This document shows positions 17,460-26,565 of a stretch of DNA of 64,000 nucleotides, piece after piece; positions within the stretch are counted from its first letter, which is position 1, and each line of letters starts with the position of its first letter. The notes under the pieces are model-generated. The model ran no database searches. It was not told the origin of the DNA and saw only the letters and a list, made by a program, of their open reading frames with translations. This DNA is from Bdellovibrio bacteriovorus. GTDB lineage: Bacteria; Bdellovibrionota; Bdellovibrionia; Bdellovibrionales; Bdellovibrionaceae. The position numbers were made by a program, and so were the translations under genes. The stretch spans positions 124,001 through 188,000 of the forward strand of contig NZ_CP102930.1 of the NCBI RefSeq assembly GCF_025558485.1. The letters are read 5' to 3'.

Positions 17460-20400
17460 TTACTTTTCCTCTTTGCAGAAGGCAAGATCAGCGTCCTTGC
17501 CACAAAGCGCCTTCTTAATGACCGCAATTTCTTCGACCTTCTTCCTGAGCCGCTCGTTGTCTTCTTTCAAAGAGGTGATCTCACGTTTCTGTTTCGACAA
17601 CTCACTGCGAATTTCCTGTGAGTCCCCCAGCCATTTTGCGTGAAGTTCTTTAATCGCCTCAATCAACGGCGCCACCAGATTTTGATAAGCCACTGACTTA
17701 TAACCGCCAGCATCAGTTTCCACCACCTCTGGGAACACCTGTTCCACTTCCTGGGCAATCAGCCCCATCTGTTTGCTGTGCGCTTTACTTTCATCTTTCC
17801 AGAAATAAGTCACGCCCCGCAATTTCAGAATGTCATTCAATGCGCCGTCAATACCGACAATGTCTTTTTTAAAACGAACATCCGAGGACTGAGTCAAAGT
17901 TCCCGATAACGTCGCATTCCCGGTCGTATAAAGACTGAAGTAGCAAACCCCGATGGCAAAACACATGGAGTTTGCGCCCAGTGGGGCCGCCGTGGAAGAC
18001 GACAACCATTTCCATTGCTGCCCCCCAGCCGCAGCGTTGGCATTCACGATGGAGGTATATTGCGCACTTGAAGACACGTGCAGATGCCCTGTGGGATTGG
18101 TGGTTCCAATCCCCAAACTGCCTGTGCTGGTCAAACGCATTTTCTCTGACATTGCCACACCTGACTGCTTATAAGCAAAACGCAGATTGTCTGTCGGGTC
18201 ATCGCCAAAATAAAGTGTCGTGTCGCCGTCGTTGGTGGTGCTGGTGTCACCATCACGATCCCACAAGGTCAGACCACCAAAATCATTGGCCGAACCGTAA
18301 ACAGAAATGCCCAGACCTGAGTTGTCCGAAGTGGTTCCCAGATATAGATCCGCGATGGTGAACTTAGTCAGTGGTGAAGTCAGCCCCACACCGACCATTC
18401 CCGTGGCTGTCACGGTCACACGAGGAGTATCGTCCGTTACCAAATGTAAAGGATGTGCACTGCCAGTTCCGACACCAAAGTTGGTGGCAGGACTTGTTGT
18501 ATAAGTCCGTAACATGACAGAGTCCGCCTTCGGAATCGTGGATGATCCCCAAGTTCCGGTCACTCCCGTTCCGTAGGAAATCAACTGCGCCCCCGCCCCA
18601 TCGGCCTCAACATCCACGGCTGAAGCAGCATTATCCGCAATACTGGCATTTCGAATCAATAAAGCCGTGTCTGTCGCCTGATCTTTTTGAATATGAACCT
18701 GTTTGATCGGAACTGATACTCCTACACCTATGGAGCCTTCCGACGTCACACGCATTTTTTCTGTGGCAGAAGCTCCGGTCATGGTTACAATACTCAACGC
18801 CCCATTAATTGTGCTTGGAGTGGCACTGTCCCAAACAGTCTCTGCATAAGTGCGCACACCTGCCGCTTCGACAAAGGCTGAACCATTGTAAGCTCGTGAC
18901 TGAATAGACCCCACCAAACTTCCCGCAGGCATTACCGCAGGCACCGCCGCTGTCCCATAGGATCTATTCATAATAAGAGCCGGTGTATTTGTCGCCGAAT
19001 GACTGAAAATACCAATATCATCATTTGCATCGCCAACCCCGTCATTGACCAGAGTCAGGCCCGAGGCGGGAGCAATCGTGCCGATCCCCAAGCGCCCCGT
19101 CGTCGTCAAAGCCATACGAGCTGTTCCACCCGTCACAAATTGCAGATTCTGCGCGTCCGTTGTGCCGAGATTGGCAGCAGCTCCAAAAGTATTGCCACCC
19201 TGTTTGAAGTAACTGTTGTCGTAAGCGTCCGCCGGAAGATCCGCAGCCGCGATAGTTCTAAATGATGGCGCTCCGCCAGCCCCAGTAGGTGCCGCCAGGA
19301 AAGTCTTGGCCGTCTGGGTGCCAAAATTCATTTTACCCAAGGCAATGGTTCCTGAAATATTAGATTCCGTGATGGAAATACTCTGACACGCGAAAGAGTC
19401 CGTCAAAGAGGACCAGTTCAAAGTTTTATCCGCCGCGCACGAAGAACCCGGGAAGATTGTATTTCCCGGAGTCACCGTTGATCGAATATCAGCAAGGCTT
19501 AAGAAGTTTGGTCCATACTGAGCCCCATCATAACGAAGCACCTGCCCCGTGGCCGTGGGAGCCGTCGCCGAAATCGCTTTTCCACGCAGCTTTACCACAT
19601 CGGGATTCGGATAAGTTCCATCCAAATCACCGCCCGCAGCACCTCCCGGAGCCACTCCAGAAATCGTCAACTCAGTTACGGCTGTCAAACGTCCCTGAGC
19701 ATCCACTGCAAACTGCGGAACCTTGGTCGCAGTTCCGTAAGTTCCAGCGACAACAGTTGTGTTGGCCAAATTCAAAGTGACAGCTCCCGAAGAACCACCA
19801 CCTGAAAGTCCCGTGCCCGGATTGACCGACGTGATCGTCCCACCTGTTCCCGTGGCACTGATCGTGATACCACCGGGACCATTATTAATACTCACACCGC
19901 TGCCGGCACTCAAAAGTGCTGCCTGCGGAGCATCCCCGGTTTTACCAATCAGAATCTGACCGTCTTCCAAAGCCGATGCTTCAACAATTTTCCCGGCACT
20001 GGAAACCATAAGACGGCTGTTGTTCAGAGCCGTCCCACTTCCCGTTCCCCCTTGAGAAACCGGAAGGACTCCGTTAATGCCACTGGCTTTGCCAGAAATA
20101 TCTCCGGAAATCTTAGCCCCTGAAATCGAGCCCGAAATCTGAGATTCTGTGAAATCCAAAGTCACAGGCTCCCAGATATTGGACCCGTTCAATTTTAAAA
20201 CCTGCCCTGGAGTGGCCGCCGTCGCACTGACATTCACGCCACGGATCTTTTCAGCATTCAGAAAACGACTGTCATCACCGGCAGCCAAAGTTCCCGCCGT
20301 GGCTCCAACAACTGCCGACACCGTTGGCAATGAGGCTGTGCCGCTTTTACTTAAGTAGGGTCCGGTGACTGCAATGTCCGCCACCATCCCGGCACCACCA

Positions 20401-20993
20401 GCATCATTTTTACAAAGAAAGTTTGTACCATCATAGGTCAGATACTGCCCTGTCGCGCATGAATTAAAAGAAGTCTTTAAAACAAAATCGCTGGGAAGTT
20501 TATCGCCCAATTTGGAAGATGAATAAGAATAGCTGGCAAACGGAACCGAGCGAATGATGTTATTTGGAGTGATCGCCTTCCATCCCACACCATCATGGAA
20601 TTGCACCTTCAGAACACGCACTTCATCCAGGTCAGGAGTATAAGGCGTAGCCACCCCGGAACACTTATGTTCCAAAGAGTTATTAAAGACATCGCGAAGT
20701 CCATAATCGGCAGTTGCAGGATAAAGCTTGGTCCCTTCGCCGATGGCAATATCGAAAACCCCTTTTGACCCCTGCATATTCACACCATCGCGCTGTTCCC
20801 GATAGAAAATGCAAGAACCGCTGGCATTTGTGATTTCAAAAGCGAAGCTGACGTTGTTGAACTCCAGCGGAGTTCCATCAGATTTTATGATTCGTCCCTG
20901 ATAATTCAATGTCGCGGGCGTGGCGGAAGCCACCGAAGCCATACCGATAAGAATGGCGCATATCATTTCAAGACGTTCCGTAATTGTTCCCAT
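17460..20993 (-). CDS. large surface fibre protein with S74 intramolecular chaperone domain
   Basis: A 1,177-residue exported protein. An N-terminal signal peptide (ICAILIGMASVASA) is followed by a domain starting TPATLNYQGRI. The middle is low-complexity, Gly/Ser/Thr/Ala-rich tail-fibre-like sequence with repeated G.(L/I/V)G(I/V)G...P segments. The C-terminus carries a peptidase S74 chaperone domain: SDVRFK with Ser1037 and Lys1042 five residues apart, as in phage endosialidases where this pair cuts the chaperone off after trimer folding, then GLIAQEVEQVFPEVV and a coiled coil from about 1115 to 1160. It probably forms a trimeric fibre outside the cell. No phage genes lie nearby. An ATG at 20966 is an alternative start. 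Confidence 0.85.
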   Translation of the reverse strand: MGTITERLEMICAILIGMASVASATPATLNYQGRIIKSDGTPLEFNNVSFAFEITNASGSCIFYREQRDGVNMQGSKGVFDIAIGEGTKLYPATADYGLRDVFNNSLEHKCSGVATPYTPDLDEVRVLKVQFHDGVGWKAITPNNIIRSVPFASYSYSSSKLGDKLPSDFVLKTSFNSCATGQYLTYDGTNFLCKNDAGGAGMVADIAVTGPYLSKSGTASLPTVSAVVGATAGTLAAGDDSRFLNAEKIRGVNVSATAATPGQVLKLNGSNIWEPVTLDFTESQISGSISGAKISGDISGKASGINGVLPVSQGGTGSGTALNNSRLMVSSAGKIVEASALEDGQILIGKTGDAPQAALLSAGSGVSINNGPGGITISATGTGGTITSVNPGTGLSGGGSSGAVTLNLANTTVVAGTYGTATKVPQFAVDAQGRLTAVTELTISGVAPGGAAGGDLDGTYPNPDVVKLRGKAISATAPTATGQVLRYDGAQYGPNFLSLADIRSTVTPGNTIFPGSSCAADKTLNWSSLTDSFACQSISITESNISGTIALGKMNFGTQTAKTFLAAPTGAGGAPSFRTIAAADLPADAYDNSYFKQGGNTFGAAANLGTTDAQNLQFVTGGTARMALTTTGRLGIGTIAPASGLTLVNDGVGDANDDIGIFSHSATNTPALIMNRSYGTAAVPAVMPAGSLVGSIQSRAYNGSAFVEAAGVRTYAETVWDSATPSTINGALSIVTMTGASATEKMRVTSEGSIGVGVSVPIKQVHIQKDQATDTALLIRNASIADNAASAVDVEADGAGAQLISYGTGVTGTWGSSTIPKADSVMLRTYTTSPATNFGVGTGSAHPLHLVTDDTPRVTVTATGMVGVGLTSPLTKFTIADLYLGTTSDNSGLGISVYGSANDFGGLTLWDRDGDTSTTNDGDTTLYFGDDPTDNLRFAYKQSGVAMSEKMRLTSTGSLGIGTTNPTGHLHVSSSAQYTSIVNANAAAGGQQWKWLSSSTAAPLGANSMCFAIGVCYFSLYTTGNATLSGTLTQSSDVRFKKDIVGIDGALNDILKLRGVTYFWKDESKAHSKQMGLIAQEVEQVFPEVVETDAGGYKSVAYQNLVAPLIEAIKELHAKWLGDSQEIRSELSKQKREITSLKEDNERLRKKVEEIAVIKKALCGKDADLAFCKEEK

Positions 20994-21103
20994 GTAGAAC
21001 TTTACGGTCTTAACCTGTTGAATCTTTAACTACATTTCCAAAGGATAATTCGCGATTGCTCCGCTGTGTTCCACATCCTTTCAGATGCAAAACAAAAGAC
21101 GTC

Positions 21104-22315
21104 TCAAAGTGGGAAAAGGCGCAGGGAAGTAATGTCCGTTGTGTCCGTCAAAGCCATAAAAAGACGCTCGACTCCCAAGGCTATTCCCCCGGATGGTGGC
21201 ATTCCGGCTTCCAGACATTGGAAGAACTCAGGGTCTAAAGAAATCTCTTCTTTCTTCATTTCGGCTTTTTTCTGCAAATCCTCATCAGAGCGTAACCGCT
21301 GAATCACAGGATCATTCAGTTCGTGGAAGGCATTGCACAACTCAAGACCTTTCCAATACGCCTCAAAGCGATCGCCCCACCCGTCAGATGTCAGTCGCGC
21401 CAATGCCGCCTGATAGGGAGGATACTTTTCCACAAAGACCAGTTCATCGGCTGGCAACTGGGTTTCAATCTTTTCCATAAAGATCAGGAAGAAATAATCA
21501 TCAATGCTTTCGGCACTGCGAACATCGACACCACACTTTTCAGCCAGTGTTTTCAATTCATCCTTGGACGTGTCGGGCTTTAAATCAAAACCACAATGAA
21601 TTTTAAAAAGCTCGGCCACTGAATACGAGCGCACAGCTTTCGGCGCAGAAGCACCCAAAGCTTTCGCCAACACCTGCACCAAAGAAATCATGTCTTCTTT
21701 GATCAAGGTCAGGTTCGCATAAGCGCGATACCATTCCAGCATCAAAAACTCGGGCTGATGACGTTCCGTCATCTCCCCGTTACGGAAACAAGGGGCTAGT
21801 TCAAAGATCTTTTCAGCCCCCAAAGCCAGGGCTTTTTTTAAATGCAATTCCGGACTGGTCGGCAAAAACAGTTTTTGCTTTTTTGATCCTACCTTCAGTT
21901 CGGTGGAAAACACATCCAAACTAGGCTCTGTCCCCGGGCATACAACAAGGCTTGGGGTCTTTAATTCTACAAACCCCTGATCGACAAAAAAAGCGCGTAG
22001 AGCCGTCAGATAAAGCCCCCACTGTGTCGTCAGTTCCTTGTTCCAGGAACGCGAAGGCAGCGACTGAAGTTGGGGCGCCAATAGAATTAGCTCTTCGGCA
22101 GAAACCACGGCCACCAAATCACCTTCAATCAGGTGTTCGGAATAAGGCGGTGCTTTTTCAAAGTGAATTTTATGGGTCTTGGAGTCGCGGTGAAGGGTCA
22201 GCTTCAAGCCACCGTCTTCCCGTTCGATCTGATAAATGCGCCCGGCGGCCTGAGCATTGTCAGGCATTGCAGGATAAGCGGGCCAAATCTGGGTTAAGTA
22301 TTCATTCCGATTCAA
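21104..22315 (-). CDS. epmA: elongation factor P--lysine ligase-like (class II LysRS paralogue)
   Basis: A 403-residue class II aminoacyl-tRNA synthetase-like enzyme. Motif 1 region LRAFFVDQGFVELKTPSLV, motif 2 FELAPCFRNGEMTERHQPEFLMLEWY (in two halves around the arginine FRNGE) and motif 3 GGIALGVERLFMALT are present. The catalytic core matches EpmA (GenX/PoxA), which adds beta-lysine to EF-P, and lacks the full tRNA anticodon-binding domain. About 85 extra N-terminal residues make it longer than the E. coli enzyme (about 325); their role is unclear. No EF-P or EpmB gene lies in the window. Confidence 0.85.
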   Translation of the reverse strand: MNRNEYLTQIWPAYPAMPDNAQAAGRIYQIEREDGGLKLTLHRDSKTHKIHFEKAPPYSEHLIEGDLVAVVSAEELILLAPQLQSLPSRSWNKELTTQWGLYLTALRAFFVDQGFVELKTPSLVVCPGTEPSLDVFSTELKVGSKKQKLFLPTSPELHLKKALALGAEKIFELAPCFRNGEMTERHQPEFLMLEWYRAYANLTLIKEDMISLVQVLAKALGASAPKAVRSYSVAELFKIHCGFDLKPDTSKDELKTLAEKCGVDVRSAESIDDYFFLIFMEKIETQLPADELVFVEKYPPYQAALARLTSDGWGDRFEAYWKGLELCNAFHELNDPVIQRLRSDEDLQKKAEMKKEEISLDPEFFQCLEAGMPPSGGIALGVERLFMALTDTTDITSLRLFPL

Positions 22316-22327
22316 AGCCCTGCCACT

Positions 22328-22564
22328 TTAGCGGCAAAGGCCCTGATCACGCAAGGAATCAAGCTGGGACAAGATAGAATCCAGGTCATTCGCACCGTAA
22401 ACGACATCCTCGTTCACTACGATACGGTGCTTCACCCAAGCTCCATCGAAAATACCTTCGCTTTGCATTCTACAGCTGGGAGTGTCCAAGGTTGCAGCCT
22501 CGGCGTTAACGTGAATAACCATCATCATGAAACCTGTTGCTAATGCTGCTAGAAGTACTCTCAT
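22328..22564 (-). CDS. small exported protein
   Basis: A 78-residue protein with a signal peptide (LLAALATGFMMMVIHVNAEA) and a mature part of about 55 residues with two cysteines, one early (TPSCRM) and one at the end (GLCR). The ATG follows a very strong GGGGAGGGG ribosome binding site. It lies 12 bp upstream of epmA on the same strand and could be transcribed with it. No family is recognised. Confidence 0.65.
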   Translation of the reverse strand: MRVLLAALATGFMMMVIHVNAEAATLDTPSCRMQSEGIFDGAWVKHRIVVNEDVVYGANDLDSILSQLDSLRDQGLCR

Positions 22565-22799
22565 AATCTTTCCCCTCCCCTTGTTTGGCTGTAAGCTGGT
22601 TCCTTATGGCACCAGCGACCTCCTTGGATTTATATAAAGCAAACGCCTTGCCAAAACATTTTGACCCCTCTTTGGCACCCTCGCCCCCAAAGTACCAATC
22701 CACGAGACTTTTCATTCAGTGCCCTGAAAGGTTGTTTTTTAGGCCCGCATCCGATATGGAAGTGCTTAATTCCATTTAACTATTCAAAAAAGGACTTGC

Positions 22800-24224
22800 A
22801 TGCTTCACCTTGAAAGAACCATGAACTCCCTGAAAGGGACGGCCGACTGGATCAGTTTGCGTCACGTGACTGAAAAAACCACCTTCCGCACCGTGCGCGA
22901 TGAAAAACCAGATCGCAATCATATCTCGTTCGATCAAGGGGTCATGGTCGAGGTTCTTGTGGACGGACACTTTGGTTTCGCCGGCACCAGTGATCTGAGC
23001 GACAGCGGCATCAAGCGCGCTTTGCACAAAGCTGTTTCCATCGCCAAAGCCGCCGCCTTGCACAAGGTTCATGCTTTCAGTGCCGATCACCGTCCCGTGG
23101 CCGAAGGGAAATACAGTTCTCCGGTGGTAAAACCTTTGGATTCTTTCTCTGCCAAGGAAATCTCTGACATCTTCGTGGAGGCCACTCGCGCCATGAGTGT
23201 TTCTGACAAAATCGTCAGCCGTTCTGCCACCGCGATGATTGTTGAAACTCATTTCCACACCGTGACTTCCAGTGGTTCTGACTTTGAACAGCGTTTTTCC
23301 ATCGTCAGCACCGATTTTTCTGCAACCGCCGGAGCCGGGGGCGAAATGCAAACCCGTTCCGACAGCGGTGGTTTGGCGCGCTGTCTGCAAATCGGGGCCG
23401 AGGTTTTTGACCGTGCTTCGATCATCGACCGTTCTAAAAAACTGGCGAATGAAGCTGTCGAGCTTCTGTCCGCGGAAAACTGCCCGGACACTTCCATGGA
23501 TCTGTTACTGGCACCAGACCAGATGACTTTGCAGGTGCACGAGTCTATCGGACATCCTTTGGAATACGACCGCATTCTGGGCGATGAAAGAAACTATGCC
23601 GGATGGAGCTTCGTAAAACCTGAAGACTTCGGAAAACTTCAGTACGGTTCCAAACTGATGAACGTGACCTTCGATCCGACCGTATCCGATGCCATGGCTT
23701 CTTACGCGTTTGATGATTCCGGTCACAAGGCGACCAAAGAATTCCTGATCCACGACGGCTTGCTCATTCGCGGCCTGGGCGGGCTTGAGTCCCAGTCCCG
23801 TCTGAACCTGCCGGGCGTTGCCAACTTCCGCTCTTCATCCTGGAATCGTGCGCCGATTGACCGTATGGCGAATATCAATCTGGAACCGGGCACCTCCAAG
23901 CTGGAAGACATGATTGCCTCTGTAGAGCGCGGCGTATTCATGCAGGCGAACAAATCCTGGTCCATTGATGATTACCGCAACAAATTCCAGTTCGGCTGCG
24001 AATACGGCCAACTGATCGAAAACGGCAAACTGACCAAGACCGTGAAAAATCCAAATTATCGCGGCACGACTGTGAAGTTCTGGAACAACCTAAAAGCAGT
24101 CAGCGAAGTGCGCGAAACCTTTGGGTCCCCGTTCTGCGGCAAGGGCGAGCCAAATCAGGTCATTCGCGTGGGCCATACGAATCCTTATTGCCTGTTCACC
24201 AACGTTGAAGTCTTCGGAGCCTAA
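22800..24224 (+). CDS. tldD: TldD-like metalloprotease subunit
   Basis: A 474-residue protein of the TldD/PmbA family. The zinc motif HESIGH (247-252, HExxxH) and the late FGSPFCGKGEPNQ segment with the third-ligand cysteine are both present. With TldE it forms a heterodimeric protease that trims unfolded or modified peptides; in E. coli it processes microcin B17 and degrades CcdA. The next gene, 11 bp away, is the partner subunit. An internal ATG at codon 8 (MNSLKG) is a possible start. Confidence 0.9.
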   Translation: MLHLERTMNSLKGTADWISLRHVTEKTTFRTVRDEKPDRNHISFDQGVMVEVLVDGHFGFAGTSDLSDSGIKRALHKAVSIAKAAALHKVHAFSADHRPVAEGKYSSPVVKPLDSFSAKEISDIFVEATRAMSVSDKIVSRSATAMIVETHFHTVTSSGSDFEQRFSIVSTDFSATAGAGGEMQTRSDSGGLARCLQIGAEVFDRASIIDRSKKLANEAVELLSAENCPDTSMDLLLAPDQMTLQVHESIGHPLEYDRILGDERNYAGWSFVKPEDFGKLQYGSKLMNVTFDPTVSDAMASYAFDDSGHKATKEFLIHDGLLIRGLGGLESQSRLNLPGVANFRSSSWNRAPIDRMANINLEPGTSKLEDMIASVERGVFMQANKSWSIDDYRNKFQFGCEYGQLIENGKLTKTVKNPNYRGTTVKFWNNLKAVSEVRETFGSPFCGKGEPNQVIRVGHTNPYCLFTNVEVFGA

Positions 24225-24235
24225 AGGAGTCGCCC

Positions 24236-25573
24236 ATGAATTTTACTGAAAAAACAAAACTTGCCTTCAATGCCGTGGCCGACCATCTGCTGGGAAATCT
24301 AAAATCCCATGAACAGGCTTTGGTGAATCTTCATGCCGAAGAATCCCTGTTCGTGCGTTTTAACGGCAACAAAGTCCGTCAGAACACGCATGTGGAACAG
24401 CGCTCTTTAAGCCTGCAACTGCAAAAAGATAAAAAAACCGCCAATATCACTTTCTCTATCACTGGTGAAATTGAAGAAGATAAAAAGCGTGCTGACTTCT
24501 GGCTGGAACAAGCCCGTCAGGAATGTGATCTTCTTCCCGAAGATCCTTATCAGGTTCCGATCAAAAACAACGGCACCAGTGACAGCACCTTCAAAGGCAC
24601 TTTGCTGAGCGATGAAGACGTGGTTAAAGCCATTACGGCTCCGGCAGTGGGAACAGACCTTGCCGGTCTTTACTGCGCGGGTCCGATTATTTCTGCCAAC
24701 AAAAATTCTCAAGGGCAAAGTCACTGGTTTGCGACAGAAAACTTCTTCGTGGATTATTCGCTCTATTTGGGTGAAAAAGCCGTGAAGTCCATCTATGCCG
24801 GAACAAGCTGGGATCAAAAGGCCTTTGAAGAAAATCTGGCGCAGACTAAAAATCAACTGAACCTGATGGATCGTCCTAAAAAAGTTCTGCAGCCAGGGGC
24901 TTACCGCACTTATCTGGCTCCGGGGGCTGTGGCGGAACTTTCCACCATGTTTGCCTGGGGTGCCTTAAGCTTTAATGCTTACAAACAAGGGGCCAGTGCC
25001 ATGCAACGTCTGGCCGATAAAGAGCGCTCCCTTTCGCCTTTGTTCAACTTGCGTGAAAACTTCAGCATGGGTCTGACTCACCAGTACAACTCTTTAGGAG
25101 AGCTTGCGCCAGAAAAGCTGGATTTGATCAAAGCCGGAGAGCTGCAAAGCTTCCTGATCAGCAGCCGTTCTGCCAAAGAATACGGTGTGACCAGCAATGC
25201 CGGTGACAGTGGTGAGTCTCCACGTGCGATGGAGATCCTACCGGGCACTTTGAAAAAGGACGAGATCCTGAAAGAATTGGGAACGGGCCTGTACCTGTCC
25301 AACCTGCACTATCTGAACTGGTCGGACCGTCTGAATGCCCGTATCACCGGGATGACCCGCTATGCCTGCTTCTGGGTGGAAAACGGTGAAATCGTGGCCC
25401 CGATCGCGGATTTGCGCTTTGATGAGTCTCTTTTTGACTGTTTGGGCGCAAACCTTCTGGCCGTGACAGACTTCCAAGAGATTGATCCTCAGGTTTCCAC
25501 TTATGAGAGCCGTGCTTTAGGTGGCAAAAAAATTCCGGGCATGCTAATCAAGGACTTCAAATTCACTCTTTAA
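24236..25573 (+). CDS. pmbA: TldE/PmbA-like protease subunit
   Basis: A 445-residue partner of TldD. It has the general TldD/PmbA architecture with an AEESLFVRFNGNKVRQNTHVE start region, but lacks the HExxxH zinc motif, which is normal for the TldE subunit. The C-terminal domain carries ITGMTRYACFWVENGEIVAPI, matching the family. A GGAG site lies before the ATG. The pair is transcribed with a DUF4286 gene just after it. Confidence 0.88.
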   Translation: MNFTEKTKLAFNAVADHLLGNLKSHEQALVNLHAEESLFVRFNGNKVRQNTHVEQRSLSLQLQKDKKTANITFSITGEIEEDKKRADFWLEQARQECDLLPEDPYQVPIKNNGTSDSTFKGTLLSDEDVVKAITAPAVGTDLAGLYCAGPIISANKNSQGQSHWFATENFFVDYSLYLGEKAVKSIYAGTSWDQKAFEENLAQTKNQLNLMDRPKKVLQPGAYRTYLAPGAVAELSTMFAWGALSFNAYKQGASAMQRLADKERSLSPLFNLRENFSMGLTHQYNSLGELAPEKLDLIKAGELQSFLISSRSAKEYGVTSNAGDSGESPRAMEILPGTLKKDEILKELGTGLYLSNLHYLNWSDRLNARITGMTRYACFWVENGEIVAPIADLRFDESLFDCLGANLLAVTDFQEIDPQVSTYESRALGGKKIPGMLIKDFKFTL

Positions 25574-25581
25574 GGGGCGAC

Positions 25582-25905
25582 ATGGTTACTTATATTGTTC
25601 ATATCTCTGTCAGACATGAAGTTTACACTGAGTACGTTGATTGGCTCAAAAACGAACACATCGCTGAAGTTCTTACTCTACCCGGCTTCCTAAAGGCCGA
25701 ACTTTGTTTAAGAAAAGGCGGCAGCATGGAAGCCTCCAGCAAAGATCTTAAGATCGTTTACACGATCAAAGATGAAGACGCGATGAAGACTTACATGACT
25801 GAATACGCAATGGGAATGCGCGAAAAGGGTCTTGAGAAGTTCCCGGGGCAGTTTTCTGCCCAACGCGAAGTCTGGTTGGAAACAATTAATTTTACGTCAA
25901 AATAG
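25582..25905 (+). CDS. DUF4286 family protein
   Basis: A 107-residue cytoplasmic protein resembling the DUF4286 family, which has a dimeric ferredoxin-like alpha/beta-barrel fold. It opens with VTYIVHISVRHEVYTEYVDWLKNEHIAEVLTLPGF in pieces typical of this group, with conserved W and HI. It lies 8 bp after the tldE gene with a GGGG site, so it is probably translated with it. The function is unknown. Confidence 0.75.
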   Translation: MVTYIVHISVRHEVYTEYVDWLKNEHIAEVLTLPGFLKAELCLRKGGSMEASSKDLKIVYTIKDEDAMKTYMTEYAMGMREKGLEKFPGQFSAQREVWLETINFTSK

Positions 25906-25971
25906 GCTTGAGGGACTAGGAAATCCCCCGGGCGCAGTGTATGTTGGGAAATGTAAACAAAGGAGACCGTT

Positions 25972-26445
25972 GTGGCATCTGCAGCTTTCCAAAAAATTCT
26001 TGAAAATCTTTCTGGTAACAAAAACGTACAAAACCTTCTTGAAAGCTTCCAAAAGCTAAGTGACGAGATCAAAAAGAAAGAAGCGGAACTTAAAGGCCGT
26101 TTCGATCAGGAAAAAGAAGACAAGATCGAACTTGCCTGGAAGAAGTATCAGGAGATCGTAAAAGCTCTTTCTGTTTCTGAAGCAAAATTGGAAAAAGAAG
26201 TGAACAGCACTATTTCCAAAATCAAAAAATCCGCTGACGATCTGGAAAAGAACATTCAGGCTTACAAGAAAAAAGCCATCGTTCAAAAAACCAAATTGGA
26301 AAAAACTTTGTTCAAAAAACAAACCACGAAGAAAGCTTCTTCCAAAAAAGCAGCTCCTAAAGCGAAAGCTGCAACAACAAAAAAAGCGACAACTAAAAAA
26401 GCTGTTGCTCGCAAAACCACCAAGAAAGTTGCAAAGAAGAAATAA
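25972..26445 (+). CDS. histone H1-like basic protein with coiled coil
   Basis: A 157-residue protein with two parts. Residues 1-100 are rich in Lys and Glu and predict a long coiled coil (SDEIKKKEAELKGRF, SEAKLEKEVNSTISKIKKSADDLEKN). Residues about 105-157 are almost only Lys, Ala and Thr in KKAxxKKAT-type repeats, like the tail of eukaryotic H1 and of bacterial H1-like proteins (Hc1, AlgP). It probably binds and compacts DNA. The start is a GTG after an AGGAGA site. A terminator follows. Confidence 0.7.
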   Translation: MASAAFQKILENLSGNKNVQNLLESFQKLSDEIKKKEAELKGRFDQEKEDKIELAWKKYQEIVKALSVSEAKLEKEVNSTISKIKKSADDLEKNIQAYKKKAIVQKTKLEKTLFKKQTTKKASSKKAAPKAKAATTKKATTKKAVARKTTKKVAKKK

Positions 26446-26468
26446 GCTTCTGACTTTTCAAGGTCGCA

Positions 26469-26505
26469 AAAAAGGGAAGGCTCAACACCTTCCCTTTTTT
26501 TATTT
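26469..26505 (+). terminator. intrinsic terminator after the H1-like gene
   Basis: Perfect 10-bp stem AAAGGGAAGG/CCTTCCCTTT with a 7-base loop and a T tract. Confidence 0.9.
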
Positions 26506-26565
26506 TATCTATCAAAAACTTCCACCGCACTTTAATAAAATGCCACCACCGAAAGTGACCGACAA

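Noticed and set aside
17460-20993. Prophage tail-fibre region
   Set aside because: No other phage structural, packaging or integrase genes lie around the S74 gene, and the protein has a signal peptide.
22506-22715. 69-codon minus-strand frame upstream of the small exported protein
   Set aside because: It overlaps the start of the exported gene in another frame, lacks a ribosome binding site and has no recognisable features.
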